Source: Pelargonium x hortorum (Eukaryota; Streptophyta; Magnoliopsida; Geraniales; Geraniaceae). From it: 64,000 nt of DNA. How positions within the stretch are numbered: the stretch's first letter is position 1; every line of letters starts with the position of its first letter. The notes beneath the pieces were generated by a model. The model ran no database searches. It had not been told where the DNA came from and saw only the letters and a program-made list of their open reading frames with translations. The translations under genes and the position numbers were made by a program. The stretch is taken from the NCBI GenBank assembly GCA_036897525.1, contig JAYMTJ010000047.1, positions 1 to 64,000 on the forward strand. The letters run 5' to 3'. Below are positions 1-10,800 of the stretch, in pieces.

Positions 1-218
<218 letters not shown>

Positions 219-2220
219 GTTCACTCTATATTCGTTAATAACTTAAATATTTCCTAATGGAGATTTTTTTTGTTGTATGTTCGGAAAGGAAAGTTATTTT
301 ATCTTAATATAAACATATATTGTATTGATTGATATAGACCTCGTTTTACCAGTGAGCGGTTAGTCGCTTTGAAAGAGCACTATAACTAATAAGAATGTAT
401 CCTGGGTTGTTGATTATAGTCGGCAATTGTCGGAATAGGATAATCCTTACAAATTAGGGCTTTTGAAGTCTGGAGCAATTGTCCCCTGTTTACTAGCAAG
501 TAAGATAACTAAAACGAATAGATAGGCTTTGTATCGGAAGTTTTCCATAACAGCAAGTAATTAGTTTATCCAGAGTCACTTTACTATATTGAAATCCTGC
601 TTGGTGATCCAGCTTAAAAGCTAAAAAACTAACTAAAGAAAGATCCTGGACGTTTATTAGTTAAATATGAAATTCTATAACTAGATCTAGTTATAGTGCA
701 TTAGTCTAAGAGACATTCCTCCTACTTTCTCATATAGGAGGGTAGAGCCCTTGGAGAGATTAGGAGTATATCCTTTTACCGAGTAACCATTCTTGGTTAG
801 GAGGTTACCTCATTAAGGTATTCTCGACATAGTACATCTCACACATAATGCCCACCATCTCTTATTGACTTAGGACTTGTTAATGCCTTACTTGTTTTGT
901 TTCTTCATGACTTGTTTCATATGCCCTAGGATTTCATAAGCAGGATAGCATGCCAATAGCCAGTATCGGTATCAGTAGCAGGTGTAATACTAAGAAGAGT
1001 AAGAGCAATAAGAGCAAGAGGAGGAGTACTAACCAGAGGTAGTGTAGCTAGCAAGACAGTACGGAGCTTATGGAGCTAGTGTATTCCTATCTTGGGGAGT
1101 TTTATTATAATATAGTATTATATATTGACTTCCTATTAGAGAGTAGAGTAGAAGAAATAGTCATCGGTATAGACTAAATCGTTCTAGTTAAGGGATCTTC
1201 CTCATGCGCTCCGCAGTTTATCGGTAAAGAGGATACGATACATACTTTACTTTAGAAAGATTATAGACGAATCCCCCATACCGACCGTAGTATAACGGAG
1301 GAAGGTTAACTCATTATAGTATTTTGATAGTGAAACCCTTCCCACTTTACCAGAAAACTTCAGAATCTAAAAAAAAAAAACAAGCTTTCAGACCTGCAAA
1401 ATACTGACTCCATTTGTGCTCCCTCTAAAATCCAATTGAAATAACTAAAGCCAGAGCTGTTTTGTACATTATTCAAACCCCAGAAAAAAAAGTAGGACTT
1501 TAGAAATTATAGACCCAACTTTTGATTTGAGCACTTACTTTGCTTGCTAATTCAAATACCTATTCCGGATACTAAAGCATGACATCAAGTAAGCAGCTTC
1601 CTTTACTAAAGTATTCGCTTAAGAAGTTTGATCTTAGCTATTATATAGAATACCCAAGGAAGTCTGTTGTACTATCAATCTTACTCGTTAGGAAACGTGA
1701 AACATAGAAAACGAGCTTCTCATCAATGGGATATTTCCTTTACATTTTTAGATTAGTTACAAATACAGACAGATACCAAGGAGAAATAGACCCTGCCTCT
1801 TTGTTACTGAGAGCTTCTCTTATATAGTAGAAAAGCTTTCAATAAAAGAGATAAGTTTCTTTCTGTGTACCCACTAAAGATCAGAGAGAAATGCTAATAG
1901 AACTAACTTGTAGAATTTCTACCTATACTGGGGGATCGCATCGGGGAACTCAAGTGAGGGATACTCTTTCTTTTTTTCAGGGCAATTCCTGTCCTCGAAA
2001 GATCCACACGTAACTTAAACTTATAAAAGCCCTTAGGCGAGCTCCCAATCCCTTATGCAGCTACTTCTTTGTTTTTCGTTTCTCAATTCTGGGTTCCTGT
2101 AAGCTACTAATTAGAGTCTAAAATTCCTGTCTTTATAACCTGCCTTAGTGCAGTCTTTACTTAGAGGCTATTTCTTTACCTTTCCTTATATTTAAGGACC
2201 TATTCTTTAGTAAATTCCTT

Positions 2221-2240
2221 ATAGGTATTCATAGGTATTC
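2221..2240. repeat. 10-bp tandem duplication
   Basis: The unit ATAGGTATTC occurs twice, head to tail and without mismatch. It is probably a small replication-slippage duplication. Confidence 0.8.
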
Positions 2241-4473
2241 GTCAAAAGGTTAGGAACATGAAGCAAATACAAGCTATCTTTAATTACGGGTACCCGCTTC
2301 TATACTAAATTGGGAAAGCTTTACTATCTACTTAAAAAGAACCGAGTAATTTGAAAATAAAGTTCTAGGTTCAACTCCTCTTATACTCCGTTATAAAAGG
2401 TACTTCTTTTTAGGGTCGTTTTTAGTAAGTTCTAGAGGGGGTCCTATTTAGTAGGGGATTCCCTTAGTTTAAAGGAATGTTGGGAGTTTTACAGGTTTAG
2501 AGGTTTTTTTTACTAATTAGGTTTTCCCCGGCTCCTAGACTGGTAAGAGGGCTTTTGATAAGGTGATACGGCCTTTCTTGCGAGGTTTTCCTGCATTTGT
2601 TTGATTTGAGAGTATAGGTATAGAAGCCGGGGAATTTAGGAGCTTTTTAAAGGATATTCTTAAGGTATGAATTTCCTGATGCTATTTTGTATCCTATAGT
2701 TTTTGAGGAATTGCATTTATCTAGTCGAAAAAATCTCGAACAAAGAAAGTCATATTTGCTTAACAAGTACGCAATTATTTAGTCAAGGCAAAGAAATGAA
2801 CAAAAGGGAGGGTTTTCTTATTTATGGTTCTGCTTGCTCTAGTGTCGAGGGCTAATGGGAATAGAAGTAAGATCTAGCTATATAACTATGATACGAGGGT
2901 CTCCCTATCTTTTTTTTTATATCTATACAACGTAACCTTATATAATAAAAGTGAGAATCCGTTAGTAATACAAAAAATAGGAAAGGTTTCGTCGGAGTCT
3001 CTAATCAGAGTAAGAATTGGGATTGATAAAAGCGATTGCAAGCTTCTAAAATCCAATCTTTCTAGCATGGTTCTCTTTAGCCTATTCAGTTACTAACAAC
3101 TCCTACAACACAATAGACTGGAAGGTGTTAAGGACACTGTTCGTTCACTAATCGTACAAAGGACATTAGATTCTAACAAAGCTTATATAATTGTGTAAAA
3201 CAGAAGTCTCCTTTTCCTTTGAACAAACTATGTTTTATTATCGGAATTGATATATCACATATAAGTATCCCATTAGACTTTTTTTTTTGTAAGAGATACA
3301 AATGACACCAAGCTTCCGTTTCAGAATGATAAAAGGATGCTCGCTCAGTAGAGCCGTTTTTTTCGTGTATACAAGGATATTAACAAGATGAGTTTGAATA
3401 AGATTAGTTTTTACGTTTTTATTGAATGTAATCCTCTTTTCGTTAAGGGATAGACTGTAACTGTAAGTATTTGGAGAGGTACCATTGATAGGCTAAATTT
3501 ATATTGATATGACTTAACTTAACTGGGTTCCCTTTGCTCTTAAAGAGGTTTTAAGTCAAAACTAGTAAAGAACCTCTAGAACAGGAGTAGTATTCTAAAT
3601 TTTTCAGGATCCCTTTCAAGGTTTAGGTCTCCTCTTGGAATAATAAACCCAGGCAATATTCTGGAGTACCCTATGTTACTTTTATTTGTTTAGTAATACC
3701 TAACTCTTAATTACGTGTTTTACTCTGGGTAATTGGTAATTTTGGATAAGGTTTTTTTAACAAGGAGTCAAATAGGATACTCAGTGAGTACGTTATCAAT
3801 TCCAGTTTCTTTTCTCCCCGAATCCAGGGCTAAACTCTTAAAAGAAAGAATTATCATAAAGGAGCCTCAAAATGACTTGACTTATATATTCTGCGAAAAT
3901 CCGCATCTTCCCCCAAATTACTTATTATGTAATTTATTCTCCATACATTGCAGTTCTCAGCCAAGGTAAGGTCTAGATAATTTCAAACTCCTGGTATTAA
4001 ACACAAAAAGGAACCCTATTTGTTTATTACCCCTCTAGACCTGTACAGTATCCTTTATTCCTGAAGTTGAAGTGTTAAAGCAGCTCTATAAAGTAGGAAG
4101 ACTCGATCCCAGGCTAAGTCATGAAAGATTACAGCTTAAAAAAGGGTGGGTATTAAGATTTAGAAAGCAGAGCAGAGGAGTCTAACTTAGATAGAAAGTC
4201 TTTTTTAATTAATGTAAAATAGTCTTTTCTTCTGGATTCTATGCGTAAATAAAGTAAATTGGTAAGAGTTCTTTATAACAAATACTATTACTAAAGCTTT
4301 AAAAAGAGGTTCCTTCTAAGGCTCCCTAAAACCCCAAGATTAAGTTTTGTTCTTAATAAGGAACTGGTTTGACTTTTACAGGTGCTAGAGAAAGAAATCC
4401 TAAAATTTTTATAGAGGAGATTTAAATGCGTTGGGAAATTAACCTCAATTTGAGATAGGCTTATCAGTCTTAT

Positions 4474-4568
4474 GGGATTAGAACTCACGTATTCCTGTGT
4501 TACTGTACTCTGTACTCTGTAGTTTATAGGACTTGAACTCGTGTATTACCTGTATTCCCTGCAGCTAT
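4474..4568 (-). repeat. Two adjacent tRNA-like 3'-half relics
   Basis: Two related segments (4474-4498 and 4529-4568) read on the minus strand as GGAATAC, a short spacer, then a B-box-like GAGTTCWAATCC or GAGTTCAAGTCC. The same arrangement recurs at 44548-44586 and 47084-47133. The order (variable-arm-like GGAATAC, then a T-arm-like box) resembles the 3' half of plant mitochondrial trnS(UGA). This is inference, and no acceptor stem can be folded. The longer copy shares the plus-strand words CCTGTATTCC and GCAGCTAT with the 44.5 kb copy. I treat these as decayed, possibly tRNA-derived, dispersed repeats, not genes. Confidence 0.45.
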
Positions 4569-5695
4569 CCGCCTAAAATCCAATTAATAACTAGGAATAT
4601 CATTGGGAAATATCGGTCTATACTATAATAAATAAAGGGAAATGAAAACCTTGTCTTTTGCAGGAGACTCTCTATAAACAAAGACTGAAGGAATCGGATA
4701 TCTCTCTAAAACCTAATAGGATAGGAAACGCCGGAGTCTCTCATAGAAAAGAAGTTGTAAAAGGTTTCCATTTTAGGAACGTGTAAAAGGGTATAACTTA
4801 CCAAGAGTCTCCTAATTTATAGTACAATAAATAAGACTCCTCTTTTGGTATAGAAAAACCTTTCACAAAAAAGGGGTGCTCCCAGAGCATAATTTTTGTA
4901 GAGCATAAGTCTTTCTCTTTCAATTTTGACACTAAGCAATAGCATAACAACAGTTTTTTTACTTGAGTTGATATCCAATTTTCTATACTTTGACTCTCTT
5001 CAGAAAGACCTGAGAGATAAAGCTCCAGGATTTCACATAAACCCAGAAATAGGAGTGTTCTATTAAGTGAGTTCTCATTTTACTTTTGTTTACAAAAAGG
5101 GTTCTTACTATCACAATAGTAAAAGATTCCCCTGTTACGGACTAAGGATACATAACTTTATTTAGTTGAGGTACCCTTTGTAAAAGACTGCTTATTCGGG
5201 TAATATAATGTGTTTTTACCCGGTGTATAAGACAAGTTGAAGGTGGGGGTTGTCCGCAAAAAGAGAAATCCCTGGTCAGGGAAGTACTACGGGTTATAAA
5301 GTAAGTATTTGAGTTTATCCACACCCATACCTTTATCTAATTCTCAACACAGCGGAATGAAATTTTTGGGGATAGGGCTGTTTACAGGAATCTCAACAAA
5401 TGAATTTTGAGTTATTTGATTGATATAGGAGTCATCTTAATAAATTCTCGATCAAGTAGAAGACTCTTTTCTTTGGTAACGGAAATATTAGGGGTCTCCT
5501 TTGAGTAGGAGATGCATACCTTATAAATTTTATAATAAAAGTTTCGTATAGGAGTATAGTAAACTGACTAGCTAATTTACAACCTCTACCTAGAATAAAA
5601 TTGAATAAGTCTCTGGTTTAGGAATAGACTTTTCAAAAGGAAGATAAAGGAAATAGAAGATTAAAGTTTTGGCAAGTTGACTTGTTTTTTCATTC

Positions 5696-5725
5696 ACTTT
5701 TTATCCTATATAGAGGAGAATCCGT
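5696..5725 (+). promoter_or_regulatory. Shared 5' leader, copy A (upstream of atp9)
   Basis: This 30-bp block ends 81 bp before the atp9 ATG. It recurs with one mismatch at 6799-6828, upstream of the chimeric atp6 region. Its core is TTTTTATCCTATATAGAG followed by a purine run and AATCCGT. The segment CTATATAG is a palindrome, and TATAGAGGAGA loosely resembles the YRTA-plus-purine layout of dicot mitochondrial promoters, although it is not a clean CRTAAGAGA. It could be a transcription start region, a 5'-processing site or a binding site for an RNA-stabilising protein. The repeat is seen directly; the regulatory role is inferred. Confidence 0.5.
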
Positions 5726-5806
5726 TTCATTCGGTTTTTCGCTGAGAAAATTCAAAAGCAAAATCTTTTTTTAAACGATACTTTTTTATCTCAAGTTCTT
5801 CTAATT

Positions 5807-6106
5807 ATGTTGGAAGGTGCAAAACTAATTGGTGCAGGGGCCGCTACTATTGCCTTATGTGGGGCTGCAGTCGGTATTGGTCAGATTTTTAGTTCTTTAA
5901 TACAAGGTGTATCAAGAAATCCAGGATTGGATAAAAAACTCTTCGGTTACGCTATCCTAGGGTTCGCTCTGACGGAGGCGGTTGCTTTGTTTGCAATACT
6001 TATTGCATTTATACTGATGTTCGTATTTTCATTTTTCTTTTCCGAATCTGACCAAGGGAAGGGGTCCCTCAAAGGTTCAAAATGTTACACAAAGGCTTAT
6101 GCTTAA
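5807..6106 (+). CDS. atp9: ATP synthase Fo subunit c
   Basis: This is subunit c (subunit 9) of mitochondrial ATP synthase, the proton-carrying ring subunit in the inner membrane. The 99-residue frame has the family layout: [16 protein letters not shown] opening, a Gly-rich helix 1, the polar loop with R37-N38-P39, then helix 2 with [14 protein letters not shown]. The proton-binding Glu is residue 57. The ATG at 5807 is chosen because MLEGAK is the usual plant start. The protein is markedly diverged: many positions nearly invariant in angiosperms are changed (for example [22 protein letters not shown]), yet Gly motif, RNP and Glu remain, so it still looks under selection. It runs about 25 residues past the usual 74-residue end. 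A CAA codon at 6053-6055 could become a stop if C-to-U edited, which is speculative. A 30-bp leader lies upstream and a tRNA-like element about 210 bp downstream. Confidence 0.95.
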   Translation: MLEGAKLIGAGAATIALCGAAVGIGQIFSSLIQGVSRNPGLDKKLFGYAILGFALTEAVALFAILIAFILMFVFSFFFSESDQGKGSLKGSKCYTKAYA

Positions 6107-6315
6107 GGACTTAATAGCTATCGTTTGCTTTCATTCTTTCTGCCATGCTAAAGGATGATAATGCATCTGTTTCTTTTCGATTCGGCTCTTTTTCTGTTAA
6201 AAAGCATAACACGTTTCATTTAATATCTTCTTTCATAGGTTTTTAACGCGGAGATGCCTCACGGGGTGTCCCAAGCTTTTTCCTATTCGCTCGAATCAAA
6301 GAGTTGAGAAAAAAA

Positions 6316-6371
6316 GGTCGTGGGGAGACAGGTCCCTCTAGTCAAAATCGGTTCGATCCCGAGCACGTCCA
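6316..6371 (+). ncRNA. tRNA-like element (t-element) downstream of atp9
   Basis: This 56-nt plus-strand structure has an acceptor-like stem, GGTCGTG (6316-6322) with CACGTCC (6364-6370), pairing at six of seven positions, then an A as discriminator. Inside it a T-arm-like hairpin (TCGG, loop TTCGATC, CCGA) abuts the acceptor strand, and a small GGGA/TCCC hairpin replaces the D and anticodon arms. This acceptor-plus-T-arm form is the signature of plant mitochondrial t-elements, which RNase Z/RNase P-type activities are known to use to process mRNA 3' ends. It lies about 210 nt after the atp9 stop and before the next leader, where it could separate the atp9 mRNA from downstream transcript. The alternative is a decayed tRNA gene. 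The fold is seen; the role is inferred. Confidence 0.55.
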
Positions 6372-6798
6372 TTCCTTTCTACCTAAGATTCTGTGCGTAT
6401 TTGTATTCAACGTTTTTGGTTCCTGAAATCTTCTCTTCCTGTATATCGGAGAAAAGGTGAGAATAAGACTAAAGACTTTGATGACAAACTTCTAACAATG
6501 AATGTAAGTATAGGTTGACTTTTTCTAATTTAGAATCTATTTCATTCAAGGGTTTCCCATTAAGATGTTACGAAATAGAGAAGTAAAGTAAAAGATTAAC
6601 ATTTCACGTTGCTAGAGCGTTGTACTCTTCTTCGGAGTTTGTTTATGATAAGACCAAGCAAATACACAAGAAGACTCGGACTCGGGAAATTGAGTAGACT
6701 CAGAGGGTCCGGTGTTGCATATGTAGGAAGACCCAGTTTCCAGTTTCTGCCTTGTAGAAGGTGTGTACTATGAGCAGGAACTCATTGTATTATTGTTG

Positions 6799-6828
6799 AC
6801 TTTTTATCCTATATAGAGAAGAATCCGT
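6799..6828 (+). promoter_or_regulatory. Shared 5' leader, copy B (upstream of chimeric atp6 region)
   Basis: This block matches the atp9 leader at 5696-5725 in 29 of 30 positions; the one difference is a G to A in the purine run. It ends 98 bp before the ATG at 6927, close to the 81-bp spacing upstream of atp9. Similarity stops sharply at the AATCCGT end. It is probably a duplicated or recombined 5' region that lends the atp9 transcription or processing signal to the downstream frames. Confidence 0.5.
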
Positions 6829-6926
6829 CAAACTCGGATTTCTATTGGGAAAGGGGACTCTCTTTTCCGGTTTTCGTTTTTAGGTGCCTCTAGCTGAAAA
6901 TTAACAAATTGGAATGAATTTATCCT

Positions 6927-7241
6927 ATGTTGTGGAAATTTGTCATTGTTTTTTTAATGATACTACTCGTATTGTTAAAACGATTTCTTTTTTATTCACT
7001 AATAAGCTTCCTACTAAGTCATTTTTGGCTTTTGTCTATTATCTTTTTAGTTTGTTCTATGTTTGGGGGGAGATCTTTCCTGTTTAAGTTTGCGAAGTTA
7101 GTTTGTAAACCTTACTTGATGGGCGGCATGGGCATTTTCTTTCTTCCCTTTGATGAGAATAACGAGCTTTTGGGGGCAGTACAGCCTTTTTTGGGTCAGC
7201 CCGCAGCAGAAAAATCCTGTCCCGCCGCAAGCGGTTGTTGA
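6927..7241 (+). CDS. Hydrophobic reading frame, possible atp6 presequence part
   Basis: A 104-codon frame starts at an ATG 98 bp after leader copy B. Residues 1 to about 50 are strongly hydrophobic (MLWKFVIVFLMILLVLL opening, then a second membrane stretch), followed by KFAKL, a Gly-rich patch and LGAVQPFLGQP near the end. I do not recognise it by itself. The overlapping +1 frame then continues with a charged helical segment, and after that comes a true atp6 C-terminus. Plant atp6 commonly carries a long, poorly conserved N-terminal presequence, so these two frames may derive from one, with a reading shift in the T-run near 7190-7200. That is inference from position. The frame could instead be a chimeric ORF of unknown function. 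Expression is unknown. Confidence 0.45.
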   Translation: MLWKFVIVFLMILLVLLKRFLFYSLISFLLSHFWLLSIIFLVCSMFGGRSFLFKFAKLVCKPYLMGGMGIFFLPFDENNELLGAVQPFLGQPAAEKSCPAASGC

Positions 7242-7539
7242 GCCGGGTCCTATCTTGGGGCGAAGGGAAGAACGCCAAGTAGAGAGGCTCATTTCTCTGA
7301 CTCACGAGTTGGAAGAGCATGCACGACAAGTGCTTTATGAGCAGAACATACCAATTGTAGATGAAGAAGATGTCAAACGCGTCATAGACATACTTCACGG
7401 GGAGAAGAACGCATCCTCGTTGCGTTACACGATTGGAGCTATCCGAAAGCCAAATAGTCCAACGCAAAACTCCTTCATCAATGAATTCATAAGATTCACG
7501 TCTCAACCTTTTGGTTATGACGAACAAGATCCGGTTTAG
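7153..7539 (+). CDS. Charged helical reading frame upstream of the atp6 fragment
   Basis: A 128-codon frame from the ATG at 7153 overlaps the previous frame in another phase by about 90 bp. It has a Pro/Gln-rich start (QQKNPVPPQAVVEPGPILG), then a soluble, highly charged helical stretch (RREERQVERLISLTHELEEH) and a tail ending FGYDEQDPV. There is no membrane segment. The amino-acid mix is protein-like and unlike the background, which suggests a once-selected coding region. It ends at a TAG that falls exactly where atp6 similarity begins in the other frame. By position it may be the soluble part of an atp6 presequence, or the middle of a chimeric mitochondrial ORF. I do not recognise it firmly. 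Confidence 0.5.
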   Translation: MRITSFWGQYSLFWVSPQQKNPVPPQAVVEPGPILGRREERQVERLISLTHELEEHARQVLYEQNIPIVDEEDVKRVIDILHGEKNASSLRYTIGAIRKPNSPTQNSFINEFIRFTSQPFGYDEQDPV

Positions 7540-7817
7540 GAGTCCGGTTTTTTGCGAATTTGATGGCTGGTCATAGTTTAGTTAAGATTCTGAGTGGCTT
7601 CGCTTGGACAATGTTATGCATGAATCAGCTTCTGTATTTGATAGGAGCTTTGGGTACTTTTTTTATAGTTCTTGCATTAACAGGCCTGGAATTAGCTGTA
7701 GCTATCTTACAAGCGTATGTTTTTACGATCTTAATTTGTATTTACTTTAATGATGCTCTAAATCTCCAGTCTCTCTTTTTGAAACTGAGCCTTTTATTTT
7801 CTATTAAGTTACATTGA
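7536..7817 (+). pseudogene. atp6: C-terminal fragment of ATP synthase subunit a
   Basis: In this frame the sequence reads LGVRFFANLMAGHSLVKI, then FAWTMLCMN, then LALTGLELAVAILQAYVF and ICIYFNDALNL, ending about 15 residues past the usual end. This is the last third of plant atp6 (standard form LGIRLFANMMAGHSLVKI). It holds the essential channel Arg (codon 7545-7547, E. coli R210 equivalent) and the Gln-Ala pair of the final helix (Q252 equivalent), so it spans the two long helices facing the c-ring. The N-terminal two thirds of the mature protein are absent. The first in-frame ATG is 7563, which would leave 84 residues starting after the Arg. Similarity starts at about 7536. Most likely this is a rearranged duplicate fused behind foreign sequence. 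A split or strongly shortened functional atp6 is a less likely alternative. Confidence 0.9.
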
Positions 7818-10800
7818 TAGAGATTTCATTAGCATACAAAATTTATTATCATTTTTTTCTTAAAGAGCTTCTTAGGTGAACTAGGTTTATACTTCAATTT
7901 AATTAGTCCCAGCTTATATAACAGGATTCTAATGTTCAGCTGCCGGATATTTACTAGTGGAAGCTCCGAGCTCTAAGACTTACTGAACATCTCCAAGAAA
8001 AGACTTTAACTAATTAATAAAAACTCCTGAGTGTGTGCTCAGTTGAAGGAATAGAATATATAATTAAAAAAGCGTCTTTCTATTTTTATAATAGATTGTT
8101 GTTTTTAGAAGCCCTATTAATTAAGGAAATTAAGGGAAAGCTTTAAACTAGTGTTAGTACAGCAATATTTCACTTTATACATTCGATAGGAGAGTCTTTT
8201 TAGAGAGCGCCCCGTGTAATTTAATTACTTACACCAAGATACTTAGCTAAACTTGACAGCAGGGTTCTAGGGTGGGGGTCCTCTTGTATATATCAAATTA
8301 CAGCATAGGAGTACTAAATATTTTTTAAGTATACAAATTAATTAGATGGCTTTTTACGTGCACTATAACGCGAGTTAGTCTAATCTTTATTTATGCATTT
8401 TGCATCATAGGCTTCGATTACAAGAATTCCAATTCCTATACTCTAATTCACTTTAACCAGTTCTAAATATTATATCTTGTCGCTTTACAAAAAATGAAAG
8501 TCTTTAAAACCTTACCAAACAAGGTGCTAGGCTCCTTAAAAAAGGGGAATTTGACTTATCCGATATATACGACATACCTTTTGCAACTATCCCCTTCAAT
8601 CTTGTATACTTACTATATCAGTAGGAAGTAGAATATAGTAGAAGTAGACTTAGATATGAAAACTCTTATTGTCACAAGCGAAAACTAAATTAATTAAGCC
8701 TAGACCATATCAAAGCATCCGGTATATAAAATATATAAGGCAACGAAACCCCTTTAGTATCCCTAGTGGAAAAGGGCACTTCTAGTGCTTACAGGTGAAG
8801 TGGCTCTTTATCTAACATGGGGCTGCCCCTTAAATTATGTTATGGTTTGCTCCAGGAGGTTAAGGAACTCAATGGCGTTATAAGGAAAATTCCCGCCCAA
8901 TCAATAAGAAGATATTTGCTCCTAATGAGATCGAACAGGGGTTCCTTTTTTAAGGTAAGGGGCTTGTAGCTATACAGTTAAGGAAAGCTCCCGATATAAG
9001 CTGCACTTTTTTTTAATCCTATATATTGTGCGTGAGATATTGTATTCTAGAATCCTATACAATATTTGTTATGCCGTAGTACCAAGTCCTGGTTAGGAGA
9101 TGGGTCATCTTTTAATGTTTTGTGTCTGCTACTAAACTTGAAGGAGTCTTAACACTACGTGAATACTTTTGCTATTTCCTATTGCATTGAATAGCTAATC
9201 CTAGCTAAGAAATCTAACTAAGACTTAATTTAATAAGGGCTTCACTAAAACCTTAAAGCTGCCGGGCAGGCTCTGTATAAATCGCGTCCTTAAAAATTTT
9301 TAGTATTTGGTATAGTACGACCTCTTCTAAATAATTAGGAAATTCTCTTATCTTAACAGTAGTGATAGGGAGACTCCTTGCCCTTGAGTATTATATACTA
9401 ATAGAACCTGCTTTTGAGTTGAGGAGGAAATTGCCAGCTCTATTACTAAATAAATATTCTTGAATTATCCTAGCCGGGAAAAGGACCTGAATAAAGCTTC
9501 GACTTTATCTCTCTTTATCTCTAGATATAGGTGTCCCTAAAAAACTATCTAAAAAAACCTCAGGTATTTCTAAAAAAATGGGGAATCCTTTGCATTTGCA
9601 AGGTTGGGTTCTGTTTCTTAGCTAGTCTCGAAGTCTTTTAATAGTGATAATATAGTAACAGCAAAGGTCTAAAAGTCGAGAGTCCTCTTATGAATCTAAG
9701 ATTTTTTGAGTCTTTCTAGGGTTTCCTATATCATATAGCTTTAAGCTTTAACTTCCTCAAAAGTAGGATATGCGGACCCCTGTACCTGTAGTCTTGGGGC
9801 ACTGAACTAAATAATATAGTTAAATTAACGAAGAAAGGACTGTTATATAGTTATATACGGAGGTACCTATGGAATTCTCTGAGGATTCTATTACTACGTT
9901 TAGTACATAGCAAGGAAGAATGAAAGGAATACCCAATCCTCTATCTAAAGAACTGGCCAGGCTAACAGATGGCAAAAGATGTGGAATATGCTTATTCAAA
10001 AAACCTCCTTAATTTAATACGGAACTCTTACTTTTCATTTCTATTTTTGGGAATATATTTATGGAATTCTTTCTCTTGTATTGTGTCCAATTTTAGTTTT
10101 ATTAAGCACCCGTCCGGGCATTTGTCAGTATTTTAACTTTGTCAAATAGAGTATAGTCCGGTAACTTGAAAGTAGTTTTATACCTGTAAAGTAACAAAAA
10201 AACAGGTAGGAAAAAAGAAGGGGGTATTCAGTAAGTAATTCAATATTCTATTTCTCGCTTGCTAGTACTGCGCGCGAAAGTTCTTTTCGATTTTTTCTTG
10301 ACCAAAGAAAGTGTTTCCGTTCTAGATCAAAATATAGAGCATCATAAGCTAACGTTTGATAGGTATAGTAATGGAAAAATAACTGAAATAGAACTACTAA
10401 TAATGAATGCCTATTCCACTTCCGCGAGAAGGTAAACCAAATTAGGAAAGTCCCCTTGAGACTTATATGCCCTTTCACCCCAAATAAGCATGGAATAAAG
10501 CTGAAAAACTGAAATTAGGAATTAGGAGTGCTCCTCGTAAAAAATGCAAGTTGTGCTAGGGGTAGTTTTAAAAAGCGGACCCTTTTTAGCTCTAATGCCG
10601 GAAAACCCTTACTTAAACAATGCAATTCCCGTTATTAGGTAGGGCCTATTCCGTATAAACTATACCCCCTGAAGCTATACCTACCTTTACTTAGCTTACA
10701 AGACAAGAAGGGTATTTCCTCGACTTCTCTATATCTTTATCTGTTTCCACGAGTCAAATTTAGAGTTAGGTTATATGGTATCTCTGTTATCAAGCCACTC

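Larger units (their letters stand above)
227..5690. other. Gene-free stretch
   Basis: I see no recognisable gene here. All frames on both strands are cut by frequent stops, and the few open frames of 60-78 codons do not resemble any plant mitochondrial or plastid protein. The sequence is AT-rich and without long repeats visible by eye. It contains a 10-bp tandem pair at 2221-2240 and two tRNA-like relics at 4474-4568, listed separately. Confidence 0.6.

Noticed and set aside
7084-7527. 147-codon minus-strand frame
   Set aside because: It lies opposite the charged helical frame of the atp6 region. The plus-strand product has far more protein-like composition and leads into true atp6 sequence.
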